A DNA stretch of 64,000 nt from Streptomyces griseomycini (GTDB lineage: Bacteria > Actinomycetota > Actinomycetes > Streptomycetales > Streptomycetaceae), in NCBI RefSeq assembly GCF_014203535.1, contig NZ_JACHJI010000002.1:439042-503041 (forward strand), given 5' to 3'. Below are positions 1-8,876 of this stretch, piece after piece. How positions within the stretch are numbered: position 1 is the stretch's first letter; each line of letters begins with the position of its first letter. Made by a program: the position numbers and the translations under genes. The notes under the pieces were generated by a model, which was given only the letters and a program-made list of their open reading frames with translations, had not been told where the DNA came from and made no database searches.

Positions 1-2317
1 CGTCACCGGTCAGGTCGGGGGCGCCGTCGGCGCCCGCGCCGGCGTGCGGTGCGCCGGGGGCGGGACGCGGGTCCCCGGCCTCGCCGGGGCGGGCCGGCGC
101 GGTCCCGTGCGGCGCGTGCCCGGCCCCGTGCTCCCGGGCCGGGGCGGACGTGTGGGCGTCGTACGTCCCGTGGGGCCGGTACGGGTCCCGGGGCGGGTCC
201 CGGTGCGGCTGCGGCTCGGGTTCGTGGGACGCCGGTCGCATCGGGTGCAGCGCCGTGACGTCGGCCATGGCCCGTCCCCGGCCCCGTACGGGCAGCTGCT
301 CCTCGGCGCCCGATGCGGGACCGGCCGGGGCGGGAACCGGGGCAGGTGCGGGAGCCGGAGCAGGTGCGGGCGCGGGTGTGGGCACGGCCACCGGGCCCTG
401 CCGGGGGGCGGGGACGGTGAGGTCGGAGGGGACGAGCACGACCGCCCGTGTGCCGCCGTACGCGGACGCGCGGAACTCCACTCCCAGGCCGTACTGGCGT
501 GCGAGGTGCGCGACCACGTGCAGGCCCAGACGGATGTCGTCGGAGTGGGCGAGGACGTCGAGCCGGGGCGGACGGGCCATCAGCTCGTTGGCCTCGGCCA
601 GCCTGTCCTCGTCCATGCCCAGGCCGCGGTCCTCGACCTCGATGACCAGGCCGCGGCTCACCTCGGTCGCCCTGACCTCGACCGGGCTCGACGGGGGAGA
701 GAACGCGAGCCCGTTCTCGATCAGTTCGGCGAGCACGTGCGCGACCGGGCCGACGGCCCGGGCCGCGAGCCAGGGCCCGCCCTCCAGGTCGATCATCACC
801 CGCCGGTAGTCCTGCACCTCGCTCTGGGCCGAGCGCATCACGTCGAGCAGGGCGACCGGCTTGCGCCACCGCCGGTGGGGCGTACCGCCGGAGAGGATGA
901 CCAGGTTCTCCTCGTAGCGCCGCAGCCGGGCGGTGAGGTGGTCGAGGTCGAAGAGGCCGTCGAGGACCTCGGAGTCCTCGTGGCGGCGCTCCATCTCGTC
1001 CAGCTTCTTGAGCTGCTGTCCGATGAGCTGCTGGGTGCGGCGGGCGACGCGCTGCAGCAGCCGCTCGAACCCGCGGTGCTGGTCGGCCTGCTTGACGGCG
1101 GCCTGCAGGGCACTGGTGCGGGCGAGGTTGAGCGCCGTGCCGAGCCGGGTCAGCTCGTCGGTGGTGCGGCCGGTGTCGTCGGGGCGGATGGCCCGCGCCT
1201 CGGTCTCGACGTCGATGCGCTCGCCCTGCGCGAGCCGCTCGACGACGTCGGGCAGGGCCGCCTCCAGCTCCTCGGCCTGCCGTTGCAGGCTGCCGATGCG
1301 CTGTCGCAGGCTGCGGGTGAGGCGCCACGTCGTCCAGATGACGGCGACGACGGCGGCGAGGCCGACGACGGTGGTGATCACCATCCTCCGGAGCAGTGCC
1401 ATCACACTGCTCTTGCCCCGTTCGCCCACCAACGCGGTCCGGTGCTCGAGGAGTTCCTCGAGCTTCGGGGTGAGGGTGTCCATCGCCCCGCGCCAGGTCC
1501 TCCGGTCGGCGTCGAGGACGACCGTGCCGCCCGCGTCGGACCCGCCCCGGCTCAGCACCGTCCGCTCCACGCGGGTCTTGTTCTTCCACGCCGCGCTGTC
1601 GACGATCCGCCGCCACATGGCGCGTTCGTCACCGGGCAGCTCGGGGTCGACCTTGACGGTGTGCAGGAACGACTGCGCGGCGACCGCGTCACGGAACTGC
1701 CGGAGCTCGTCGGCGGTCAGCGTGCCCCCGTCCCGGCCGCGGGCCAGGAGCGCGTCCGAGCGGGAGATCATCTCCTTGGCCCAGAAGAGGTCGACGAGCG
1801 GCTGGGAGAGCACGGTGATCCGGCCGTTGTCCACGTGGCTCAGGGCCGTGAACAGCTCGAGGTCGACGGCGATCAGGTCGGTGTAGTACCGGTACACCGC
1901 TTCCTGCTGGTCCTGGTCGCCGGTGTCCACCAGGGAGCGCTGCGCGGGCAGCCGGTCGATCGCCGTGCGCGCCTCGGTGACCGCCTCCCTGATCTCCCGG
2001 GGGGCGGCACCGGCCGAGGACAGGTCGTCGGAGAGCGTCCGGAAGACCTCCACCGCCTCGTCGGTCGACTCCCGTTGCCGCGCCAGCGCCTCGTCCGCCC
2101 CGTCGTGTCCGGCGAGGACCTCGGCGGACAGCCGCCGTTCCTCCTGGAGGTTGTAGTAGACGATGTTGGACGGGTTTCCGGCCTTCTCCGCCAGCATGCC
2201 CTGGTCGGCCTGCCGCTGGAAGTCGAGCAGGGTCTGGCCGCTGGTGACGGCCCAGAGGGCGGCCAGCGCGATCCCGGGAACGAAGGCCAGGACGAGGAGA
2301 GCCGTCCGCAACGACAT
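1..2317 (-). CDS. Nitrate/nitrite-sensing-type membrane histidine kinase (3' end outside window)
   Basis: Membrane sensor kinase. The reading frame is open from about 2412 down to base 1, so the C-terminus lies beyond the window. The first residues form a transmembrane segment (LLVLAFVPGIALAALWAV), followed by a long helical extracellular region like the NIT sensor domain. Then comes a dimerisation helix (DHLTARLRRYEENLVILSG) and a HATPase N-box (HVLAELIENGLAFSPP). After the ATPase the protein runs into a Pro/Ala-rich tail, common in this Streptomyces family. ATG at 2317 is the only ATG/GTG/TTG in frame and lacks a clear ribosome site. A CTG at 2356 preceded by AGGGAG at good spacing would add 13 residues. 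The nature of the ligand is inferred from family only. Confidence 0.88.
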   Translation of the reverse strand, partial: MSLRTALLVLAFVPGIALAALWAVTSGQTLLDFQRQADQGMLAEKAGNPSNIVYYNLQEERRLSAEVLAGHDGADEALARQRESTDEAVEVFRTLSDDLSSAGAAPREIREAVTEARTAIDRLPAQRSLVDTGDQDQQEAVYRYYTDLIAVDLELFTALSHVDNGRITVLSQPLVDLFWAKEMISRSDALLARGRDGGTLTADELRQFRDAVAAQSFLHTVKVDPELPGDERAMWRRIVDSAAWKNKTRVERTVLSRGGSDAGGTVVLDADRRTWRGAMDTLTPKLEELLEHRTALVGERGKSSVMALLRRMVITTVVGLAAVVAVIWTTWRLTRSLRQRIGSLQRQAEELEAALPDVVERLAQGERIDVETEARAIRPDDTGRTTDELTRLGTALNLARTSALQAAVKQADQHRGFERLLQRVARRTQQLIGQQLKKLDEMERRHEDSEVLDGLFDLDHLTARLRRYEENLVILSGGTPHRRWRKPVALLDVMRSAQSEVQDYRRVMIDLEGGPWLAARAVGPVAHVLAELIENGLAFSPPSSPVEVRATEVSRGLVIEVEDRGLGMDEDRLAEANELMARPPRLDVLAHSDDIRLGLHVVAHLARQYGLGVEFRASAYGGTRAVVLVPSDLTVPAPRQGPVAVPTPAPAPAPAPAPAPVPAPAGPASGAEEQLPVRGRGRAMADVTALHPMRPASHEPEPQPHRDPPRDPYRPHGTYDAHTSAPAREHGAGHAPHGTAPARPGEAGDPRPAPGAPHAGAGADGAPDLTGD

Positions 2318-2753
2318 GGTCGTCGAGGCGGTCCGTCGTGAGGCACGCGTGCGCAGGTCGAGCTCCCTTGACGTGGGCCGGCTTTCACAACCGGACGGGT
2401 TCAGTCACAGAATGTGCCGCGCGCATACTAATCACACTGCGCATCCGTGCACCCACGCGGGGGCGACGCCTCGAGGGCGTCCGGACCCGGGTACTTCGGC
2501 GACGCGTTCCACGCCCCGGGCGTGAGGCGCGTCGCGGGGACCGGCGCCGGCGAGGTCCGGACGGCCGGCGCGGAAAGGCGGGGGTGGGCCTGCCGCCGCG
2601 TTCCCCGTCGGGGCGGACGGAGGACGGCGACAGGCCCGGAACCCCGCACGCCGTTGTGCGGGGCCCCGCCGGTGTGTCCCGCGGCCGGCCGTGGCGTGAC
2701 GATCGCTGGTCAGGGCATCCTCATACCGACCGGCCGCGGAGTCTGTGCGGGCG
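2318..2753. other. Intergenic region between histidine kinase and pckG
   Basis: No convincing gene. On the minus strand a TAGTAT hexamer at 2430-2425 could be the -10 of the histidine kinase promoter, giving a leader of about 100 nt; no good -35 is visible. A small hairpin lies at 2642-2663. ORFs here on the plus strand are compositional shadows. Confidence 0.5.
2642..2663 (-). terminator. Probable pckG terminator hairpin
   Basis: Perfect 8-bp stem (CCCCGCAC / GTGCGGGG) with a 6-nt loop, about 90 nt downstream of the pckG stop on the minus strand. It has no U-tract, as is usual in Streptomyces. Confidence 0.4.
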
Positions 2754-4574
2754 TCAGCCCAGGCGCTTCACCAGCGCGTGGTACTGGTCCCACAGCTCCT
2801 TGGGCGTGTGGTCGCCGAAGGTGTTGAGGTGGTCGGGGACCAGCGCGGCCTCCTCGCGCCACACGTCCTTGTCGACGGTGAGCAGGAAGTCCAGGTCGGC
2901 GTCGGAGAGGTCCAGGCCGTCGGTGTCCAGCGCCTCCTTGGTCGGCAGGACGCCGATCGGGGTCTCGACGCCCTCCGCCCTGCCCTCCAGGCGCTCCACG
3001 ATCCACTTCAGGACGCGGCTGTTCTCGCCGAAGCCGGGCCAGACGAACTTGCCGTCGTCGTCCTTGCGGAACCAGTTGACGTAGTAGATCTTCGGCAGCT
3101 TGGACTGGTCCTTGTCCTTGGCCACGTCGATCCAGTGCCCCATGTAGTCGCCCATGTTGTAGCCGCAGAACGGCAGCATGGCGAACGGGTCGCGGCGCAG
3201 CTCGCCGACCTTGCCCTCGGCGGCGGCGGTCTTCTCGGAGGCCACGTTGGCGCCGAGGAAGACGCCGTGGTTCCAGTCGAAGGACTCCGTCACCAGCGGT
3301 ACGGCGGTGGCGCGGCGGCCGCCGAAGAGGATCGCGGAGATCGGCACGCCCTTGGGGTCCTCCCACTCCGGCGCGATGATCGGGCACTGCGCGGCGGGGG
3401 TGGTGAAGCGGGCGTTGGGGTGGGCGGCCGGGGTGCCGGACTCGGGGGTCCAGTCGTTGCCCTTCCAGTCCGTCAGGTGGGCCGGGGTCTCCTCGGTCAT
3501 GCCCTCCCACCACACGTCGTTGTCGTCGGTGAGGGCGACGTTGGTGAAGACGGAGTTGCCCCACAGCGTCTTCATGGCGTTGGCGTTGGTGTGCTCACCG
3601 GTGCCGGGGGCGACGCCGAAGAAGCCGTACTCGGGGTTGATGGCGTACAGGCGGCCGTCCTCGCCGAAGCGCATCCAGGCGATGTCGTCGCCGATCGTCT
3701 CGACCGTCCAGCCGGAGACGGTGGGCTCCAGCATGGCGAGGTTGGTCTTGCCGCAGGCGGACGGGAAGGCGGCGGCGACGTACTTGGACTCGCCCTGCGG
3801 CGGGGTGAGCTTGAGGATCAGCATGTGCTCGGCGAGCCAGCCCTCGTCGCGGGCCATGACGGACGCGATGCGCAGGGCGTAGCACTTCTTGCCGAGCAGG
3901 GCGTTGCCGCCGTAGCCGGAGCCGTAGGACCAGATCTCGCGGTCCTCGGGGAAGTGCGAGATGTACTTGGTCTGGTTGCAGGGCCAGGGGACGTCCTCCT
4001 GGCCGGGCTCCAGCGGGGCGCCGAGGGAGTGCACGGCCTTGACGAAGAAGCCGTCGGCACCGAGCTCGTCCAGGACCGGCTGACCCATCCGGGTCATGGT
4101 GCGCATGGACACGGCGACGTACGCGGAGTCGGTGATCTCGACGCCGATGGCGGACAGCGGCGAGCCCAGCGGCCCCATGCAGAAGGGCACGACGTACATG
4201 GTGCGGCCGCGCATGGAACCGCGGAACAGGCCCTTCTCACCGGTGAAGATCTCCCGCATCTCGGCGGGTGCCTTCCAGTGGTTGGTGGGACCGGCGTCCT
4301 CCTCCTTCTCGGAGCAGATGAAGGTCCGGTCCTCGACGCGGGCGACGTCGGTGGGGTCGGAGGCCGCGTAGTAGGAGTTGGGGCGCTTGATCGGGTCGAG
4401 TTTCTTGAAGGTGCCCTTGGCGACGAGCTCCTCGCACAGGCGTTCGTACTCGGCCTCTGAGCCGTCGCACCAGACCACCTGGTCCGGCTGCGTCAGGTCT
4501 GCGATCTCGTTGACCCAGGAGATCAGTCCCTGATGGGTGGTGGGGACGCTGGGAGCCGCGATGTCGCGCGCCAC
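2754..4574 (-). CDS. pckG: Phosphoenolpyruvate carboxykinase (GTP)
   Basis: Converts oxaloacetate plus GTP to phosphoenolpyruvate, CO2 and GDP in gluconeogenesis; cytosolic. The 606-residue protein matches the GTP-type family length. It carries the P-loop with the reactive cysteine ([13 protein letters not shown]) and family signatures such as [17 protein letters not shown] and the [15 protein letters not shown] segment. I chose GTG at 4574 because AGGAGC lies 5 nt upstream and homologous proteins begin with [14 protein letters not shown]. The frame stays open to 4661, but that 29-residue extension lacks support. It is a single gene divergent from the PAQR gene. Confidence 0.96.
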   Translation of the reverse strand: MARDIAAPSVPTTHQGLISWVNEIADLTQPDQVVWCDGSEAEYERLCEELVAKGTFKKLDPIKRPNSYYAASDPTDVARVEDRTFICSEKEEDAGPTNHWKAPAEMREIFTGEKGLFRGSMRGRTMYVVPFCMGPLGSPLSAIGVEITDSAYVAVSMRTMTRMGQPVLDELGADGFFVKAVHSLGAPLEPGQEDVPWPCNQTKYISHFPEDREIWSYGSGYGGNALLGKKCYALRIASVMARDEGWLAEHMLILKLTPPQGESKYVAAAFPSACGKTNLAMLEPTVSGWTVETIGDDIAWMRFGEDGRLYAINPEYGFFGVAPGTGEHTNANAMKTLWGNSVFTNVALTDDNDVWWEGMTEETPAHLTDWKGNDWTPESGTPAAHPNARFTTPAAQCPIIAPEWEDPKGVPISAILFGGRRATAVPLVTESFDWNHGVFLGANVASEKTAAAEGKVGELRRDPFAMLPFCGYNMGDYMGHWIDVAKDKDQSKLPKIYYVNWFRKDDDGKFVWPGFGENSRVLKWIVERLEGRAEGVETPIGVLPTKEALDTDGLDLSDADLDFLLTVDKDVWREEAALVPDHLNTFGDHTPKELWDQYHALVKRLG

Positions 4575-4871
4575 GATTGCTCCTAAATGAGGGGTTTTTT
4601 GTTTGGAGGCCCCGTGGGGGCTGCGACCCGGATGCTTGACCGTGAGATCTTGGGCGCTCATCCGGTGCCGACCGCACTCATTTGATCATCCGACGTGAGC
4701 GCCCATCTGTCCAGAGGAGCGCACAGGTGAGCAACGTGACGCTGACCACGGTCTCTCCTGCCGTTTTACGTTCACGTTGGGTCGGCCTGACCGTTTCTTT
4801 GCGTGACGATTCCGTGGAGCCGTGTGAGACGATGGCCACTCCGGGCACCCAACGCGGTGCACTGACCCGTA

Positions 4872-4894
4872 ACTTACGGTTCCGTAGGTACGAT
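4872..4894 (+). promoter_or_regulatory. Imperfect palindrome over a probable leaderless promoter
   Basis: ACTTACGG-TT-CCGTAGGT (4872-4889) is a 7-of-8 inverted repeat directly abutting TACGAT (4889-4894), a plausible -10 six nt before the ATG at 4901. A repressor bound here would cover the promoter. The placement resembles TetR-family operators; the cognate regulator is unknown. The rest of 4575-4900 holds the pckG upstream region and no gene. Confidence 0.5.
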
Positions 4895-4900
4895 GCCGCC

Positions 4901-5614
4901 ATGACTGCGCTCGCCCCCGACGCGCCACCGGACCCGCCGGCCGACGGCCGCGGCCCGGTGGCGACCTCCCTGCCGCACCCGGTCAAGCCCAAGCTCCGCG
5001 GGTGGCTGCACCTCGGCATGTTCCCCGCCGCCCTGGTGGCCGGACTGGTCCTGACCGCCTTCGCCGACTCCCCCCGGGGCCGCCTCGCCTGTGCGGTCTA
5101 CGCCCTGACCGCCTGCCTGCTGTTCGGCGTGAGCGCCCTGTACCACCGGGGCAACTGGAGCCCCCGCATGGACGGGGTGCTGCGGCGGCTCGACCACGCC
5201 AACATCTTCCTGATCATCGCGGGCACCTACACCCCGCTGACCATCCTGCTGCTGCCGGACTCCAAGGGGCAGTGGCTGCTGTGGGGCATCTGGGCCGCCG
5301 CCGCCGCGGGGATCGTCTTCCGGGTCCTCTGGGTCGGCGCCCCGCGCTGGCTCTACACCCCCTGCTACATCGCCATGGGCTGGGCGGCCGTCTTCTTCCT
5401 CCCGGACTTCCTGCGCACCGGCGGCATAGCCGTGCTCGTCCTGGTGGTCGTGGGCGGCGTGCTCTACAGCGCGGGCGGGATCGTCTACGGCATCAAGAAG
5501 CCCAACCCGTCACCGCGCTGGTTCGGCTTCCACGAGGTCTTCCACTCCTTCACCCTGGCCGCCTTCATCGCGCACTACGTGGGGATCTCGCTGGTGGCGT
5601 ACCAGCACGCGTAG
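4901..5614 (+). CDS. Hemolysin III / PAQR-family membrane protein (TrhA-like)
   Basis: Integral membrane protein of 237 residues with about seven hydrophobic segments. It has PAQR/hemolysin III signatures: SALYHRGNW near the N-terminal third, DHANIFLIIAGTYTP in the middle, and FHEVFHSFTLAAFIAHY near the C-terminus, whose His/Asp residues are the family's predicted metal site. The bacterial family is linked to membrane homeostasis and, in a few species, haemolysis; the role here is inferred. Start ATG 4901 sits 6 nt after a -10-like TACGAT, so the mRNA may be leaderless. An in-frame extension to 4682 is not credible because it reads through the promoter region. Confidence 0.9.
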   Translation: MTALAPDAPPDPPADGRGPVATSLPHPVKPKLRGWLHLGMFPAALVAGLVLTAFADSPRGRLACAVYALTACLLFGVSALYHRGNWSPRMDGVLRRLDHANIFLIIAGTYTPLTILLLPDSKGQWLLWGIWAAAAAGIVFRVLWVGAPRWLYTPCYIAMGWAAVFFLPDFLRTGGIAVLVLVVVGGVLYSAGGIVYGIKKPNPSPRWFGFHEVFHSFTLAAFIAHYVGISLVAYQHA

Positions 5615-5635
5615 GCACTCGTCCCCACCGGGTCC

Positions 5636-5661
5636 GGGCCGCGGCGTCGACGCCGCGGCCC
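5636..5661 (+). terminator. Terminator of the PAQR gene
   Basis: Perfect 26-nt palindrome GGGCCGCGGCGTC-GACGCCGCGGCCC followed by TCTTCGTTT, 22 nt after the stop codon at 5614. Confidence 0.75.
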
Positions 5662-5706
5662 TCTTCGTTTCCCGCGCCCCGGCGCGACACGCGGACCACA
5701 CCTTCG

Positions 5707-5737
5707 TTGACACCGGACACCTTTTGACAGTTACTCT
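5707..5737 (+). promoter_or_regulatory. Promoter of MFS-TetR operon, probably leaderless
   Basis: TTGACA at 5707-5712 and TACTCT at 5732-5737 (19-bp spacer), with the -10 ending 6 nt before the MFS ATG at 5744. A second TTGACA at 5724-5729 makes a direct repeat that could be part of the repressor site. Confidence 0.5.
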
Positions 5738-5743
5738 CACTTC

Positions 5744-7444
5744 ATGGCCACTGTCACTCCGCAGAACGCCGCGCACGCCGACCCCCGCCGCTGGTGGGCC
5801 CTCGGCGCCCTGGTCGCGAGCATGCTCACGCTCGGCTTCGACCTGACGATCCTCAACGTGGCGCTGCCGACCATGGCCGCGCAGCTGGAGGCGAGCACGG
5901 GCGAGCTCCAGTGGATCGTGGACTCGTACATCGTGGTGTTCGCGGCGCTGATGCTGCCCGCGGGGCTCCTCGGCGACCGCTTCGGGCGGCGCCGCATGCT
6001 CGTCGTGGGGCTCTGCGTGTTCCTCGCCGGGTCCCTGGCCGGCGCCCTGACCGACGCACCGGGACTCGTCGTCGCGGCCCGCTCGGTGATGGGCCTCGGG
6101 GCCGCGCTGGTGATCCCGCTCGGGCTGTCCGTGCTGCCGTCGATGTTCGGCGCGGAGGAGCGCGGCAAGGCGGTCGCCGCCGTCACCGCCTCCATGGCCG
6201 CGGGGATGCCGCTCGGACCGCTCGTCGGCGGGCTGCTGCTCGACCACTACTGGTGGGGCTCGGTCTTCCTGGTCAACATCCCGATGGCCGCCGCCGGCAT
6301 CGCCGCCTGCCTGTTCCTGCTGCCCGAGTCCCGCGACCCCTCCTCCCCCAGGGTCGACGCGCTGTCCACGGCGTTCAGCGCGCTCGGGCTCGGGGCGCTG
6401 GTCTTCGGCATCATCGAGGGGCCGGCGCGCGGCTGGACCAGCGCCTGGGTGCTCGGCTCGTTCGCGCTGTCCGCGCTGCTGCTGGCCGGCCTCGTGGTGC
6501 GGGAGCGGCGCGCCGCGCGGCCCATGCTCGACCTCGCGCTGCTCGGACGGCGCGTCTTCCTGTTCAACGTCCTGGCCGCGACGCTCGGCACCTTCGTCTT
6601 CTCCGGGCTGCTGTTCCTGCTGCCGACGTACCTGCAGGAGGTCGGCGGCAGCGACGCGTTCGGCACCGGGCTGCGGCTGCTGCCGATGATGGGCGGCCTG
6701 CTGGTCGCCGCGCGGGCGAGCGCACCGCTGGTGCGGCGGTCCGGACCGCGGCCGGTGGTCGGTACGGGGCTGGCCGTGCTGTGCTTCGCCGCGCTGCTCG
6801 GCTCCCGGACCGAGCCGGGCGACGGCTACGGGTTCACCGCCGTGTGGCTGACCGTCGCGGGCCTGGGCTTCGGCCTGGCGATGGTGCCCGCGATGGACGC
6901 GGCGCTCGGCGGCATCCCCGCCGACGAGGCGGGCAGCGGCTCCGCCCTGCTGATGACGCTGCGCCAGGTGGGCGGCGCCGTCGGCATCGCCCTGCTCGGC
7001 AGCCTCGTCGCCGACGTCTACGCCGGCCGGCTCGACACGGCCGGGCTGCCCGCCCCCGCCGCCGAGGCCGCCCGGGAGTCGCTGAGCGGGGCGCACGCCG
7101 TCGCCGGGCGGCTGGACCTGCCGGCCCTCGCCCGCTCCGCCGACGCGGCGTACCTGGACGGGATGTCCCTCGTGCTCGTGGTCTGCGGGATCGCGGCGCT
7201 GGTGACCGCGGCCCTGACCGCGCTGTTCCTGCCGAATCCGCGCCCCGCCGCCGCCCCGGCGGCCGGACGGACGCCGGACGGACCGGACACCGCCGTCCCG
7301 GACCGCTCGGACCGGCAGGACCACCCGGGCCTCCCCGGCCAGCAGGACCGGCCGGACCTCCCCGGCCAGCAGGACGGGCCGGAGCCGACCGGAGCGGGGT
7401 CCTCCCCGGCCGTGGTCCGGCGGACGGCGGATGACGGACAATGA
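5744..7444 (+). CDS. MFS drug exporter, DHA2 (14-TMS) family
   Basis: 566-residue polytopic protein resembling EmrB/QacA-type proton-driven multidrug exporters. The N-terminal helix has FDLTILNVALPTM (motif D1-like) and the first cytoplasmic loop has GDRFGRRRML (motif A). GLGAALVIPLGLSVLP and GMPLGPLVGGLLLDHYWW (motif C region) follow. About 14 hydrophobic segments fit the DHA2 group. The C-terminal 60 residues are a hydrophilic tail with repeated DLPGQQD-like units, probably cytoplasmic. It overlaps the TetR gene by 14 nt, indicating translational coupling and local repression. The substrate is unknown. Confidence 0.92.
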   Translation: MATVTPQNAAHADPRRWWALGALVASMLTLGFDLTILNVALPTMAAQLEASTGELQWIVDSYIVVFAALMLPAGLLGDRFGRRRMLVVGLCVFLAGSLAGALTDAPGLVVAARSVMGLGAALVIPLGLSVLPSMFGAEERGKAVAAVTASMAAGMPLGPLVGGLLLDHYWWGSVFLVNIPMAAAGIAACLFLLPESRDPSSPRVDALSTAFSALGLGALVFGIIEGPARGWTSAWVLGSFALSALLLAGLVVRERRAARPMLDLALLGRRVFLFNVLAATLGTFVFSGLLFLLPTYLQEVGGSDAFGTGLRLLPMMGGLLVAARASAPLVRRSGPRPVVGTGLAVLCFAALLGSRTEPGDGYGFTAVWLTVAGLGFGLAMVPAMDAALGGIPADEAGSGSALLMTLRQVGGAVGIALLGSLVADVYAGRLDTAGLPAPAAEAARESLSGAHAVAGRLDLPALARSADAAYLDGMSLVLVVCGIAALVTAALTALFLPNPRPAAAPAAGRTPDGPDTAVPDRSDRQDHPGLPGQQDRPDLPGQQDGPEPTGAGSSPAVVRRTADDGQ

Positions 7445-8081
7445 CGGCATGACCACGGCACGAACCCCTGTTCCCGAGGCGGCCCGCCACCTGGGCCTGC
7501 GTGAGCGGAAGAAGATCAAGACCCGCATGGCGATCAGGGAGGCCACCTACTCCCTGGTCAAGGAGCAGGGGTACGACGCCACCACCGTCGAGCAGATCGC
7601 GGACCGCGCCGAGGTCTCACCGAGCACCGTCTTCCGCTACTTCCCCGCCAAGGAGGACATCGTCCTGACGGACGAGTACGACCCGCTCCTCGAGAAGCTG
7701 CTGCGGGAACGCCCGGCCGACGAGCCGGTGCTGGAGTCACTGCGCTGGGCGATCCGCGAGGCGATGGCGATGGCGCTCACCGACAACCCGGCCTACGAGC
7801 AGGACGAGATGCTGCTGCGGGTCCGGCTGATGGTCGAGGTCCCCCAGGTGCGCTCGCGGCTGATGGAGAGCATGTCCGTCACGGGCCGCCTCGTGTGCCG
7901 GGCCCTCGCCGAGCGCACCGGGCGCCACGAGAACGACCTCGAGGTGCGGGTCTACGCCATGGGGCTCATGGGCGCCCTGCTGGAGGCGATGATCTACTGG
8001 GTCGAGGGCGACTGCCGCGACGACCTGCCGGAGCTGATCGACCGCACGCTGGCCACCTTCAAGGACCTCCCCCGCCGCTGA
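7431..8081 (+). CDS. TetR-family transcriptional regulator
   Basis: 216 residues with an N-terminal helix-turn-helix: TTVEQIADRAEVSPSTVFRYF, shown here split as TTVEQIADRAEV and SPSTVFRYF, following KIKTRMAIREA. The remaining alpha-helical part is the ligand/dimer domain. It overlaps the upstream exporter and most likely represses that operon. Starts at 7431 or at the in-frame ATG 7449; the longer form is listed. The effector cannot be predicted. Confidence 0.92.
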   Translation: MTDNDGMTTARTPVPEAARHLGLRERKKIKTRMAIREATYSLVKEQGYDATTVEQIADRAEVSPSTVFRYFPAKEDIVLTDEYDPLLEKLLRERPADEPVLESLRWAIREAMAMALTDNPAYEQDEMLLRVRLMVEVPQVRSRLMESMSVTGRLVCRALAERTGRHENDLEVRVYAMGLMGALLEAMIYWVEGDCRDDLPELIDRTLATFKDLPRR

Positions 8082-8144
8082 GGCCCGGCCCCGGAGCCGG
8101 AAAGCACGGGCCGGATGCGCGGCCCTCATGACATCCTTGACCGG

Positions 8145-8876
8145 GTGAACGGTCCCGAGATCCACGTCGAGTTCGCCCCCGAGCTGCTTCTCTTCGTCCC
8201 CCAGGCGCGGCCCGCCGGCACCCTGAAGGCCGCCACCGACGGCGTCTCCAGCCTCGGCCACGTCATCGAGTCGCTCGGCGTCCCGCTGACCGAGGTCGGC
8301 GCGCTGTTCGTGGACGGCCGCGAGGTGCCCGTCGGCCACGTGCCCGCCGCCGGCGAGTCGGTGACCGTGCGCGCCGTCGCCCACCCCCAGCGGGTGCCGG
8401 GAGCGCCCCTGCGGTTCCTGCTCGACGTGCACCTGGGCACCCTCGCCCGCCGGCTGCGGCTGCTGGGCGTGGACACCGCGTACGAGGCGACGGACATCGG
8501 CGACCCGGCGCTGGCCGCCCGGTCGGCGGCCGAGAAGCGGGTCATGCTCAGCCGCGACCGCGGGCTGCTGCGCCGCCGCGAACTGTGGGCGGGCGCGTTC
8601 GTCTACAGCACCCGGCCCGAGGAGCAACTCCCGTACGTGCTGGGCCGGTTCCGGCCCGAGCTGCGGCCCTGGACGCGCTGCACCGCCTGCAACGGCCTGC
8701 TGCGCGGGGCGACCAAGGAGCAGGTCGCCGACCAGCTGAAGGGCGGCACCCACCGCACGTACGACGTGTTCGCGCAGTGCACCGAGTGCGGGCGCGCCTA
8801 CTGGAAGGGCGCGCACCACGAGCAGTTGGAGGCCATCGTGGAGCGCGCCCTCGCCGGGTTCGGGGAGGACCGCTAG
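8145..8876 (+). CDS. Mut7-C RNase-domain protein with N-terminal ubiquitin-like domain
   Basis: About 243 residues. The first 80 or so match the Mut7-C ubiquitin-like domain. The rest is a PIN-like Mut7-C domain beginning FLLDVHLGTLARRLRLLGVD, with MLSRDRGLLRR. A zinc ribbon of two Cys pairs (CTAC and CTEC) sits near the C-terminus. The family is predicted to be a ribonuclease, but its bacterial substrate is not established. GTG 8145 gives the family-like start VNGPEIHVEF; the frame is open to ATG 8115. The stop codon shares CTAG with the stop of the convergent oxidase gene. Confidence 0.85.
   Translation: MNGPEIHVEFAPELLLFVPQARPAGTLKAATDGVSSLGHVIESLGVPLTEVGALFVDGREVPVGHVPAAGESVTVRAVAHPQRVPGAPLRFLLDVHLGTLARRLRLLGVDTAYEATDIGDPALAARSAAEKRVMLSRDRGLLRRRELWAGAFVYSTRPEEQLPYVLGRFRPELRPWTRCTACNGLLRGATKEQVADQLKGGTHRTYDVFAQCTECGRAYWKGAHHEQLEAIVERALAGFGEDR

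Noticed and set aside
2754..4661. pckG with 29 extra N-terminal residues
   Set aside because: The extension does not match the family, and a well-placed ribosome site supports GTG 4574.
4682..4900. N-terminal extension of the PAQR protein
   Set aside because: This part contains the palindrome and -10; the family begins near ATG 4901.
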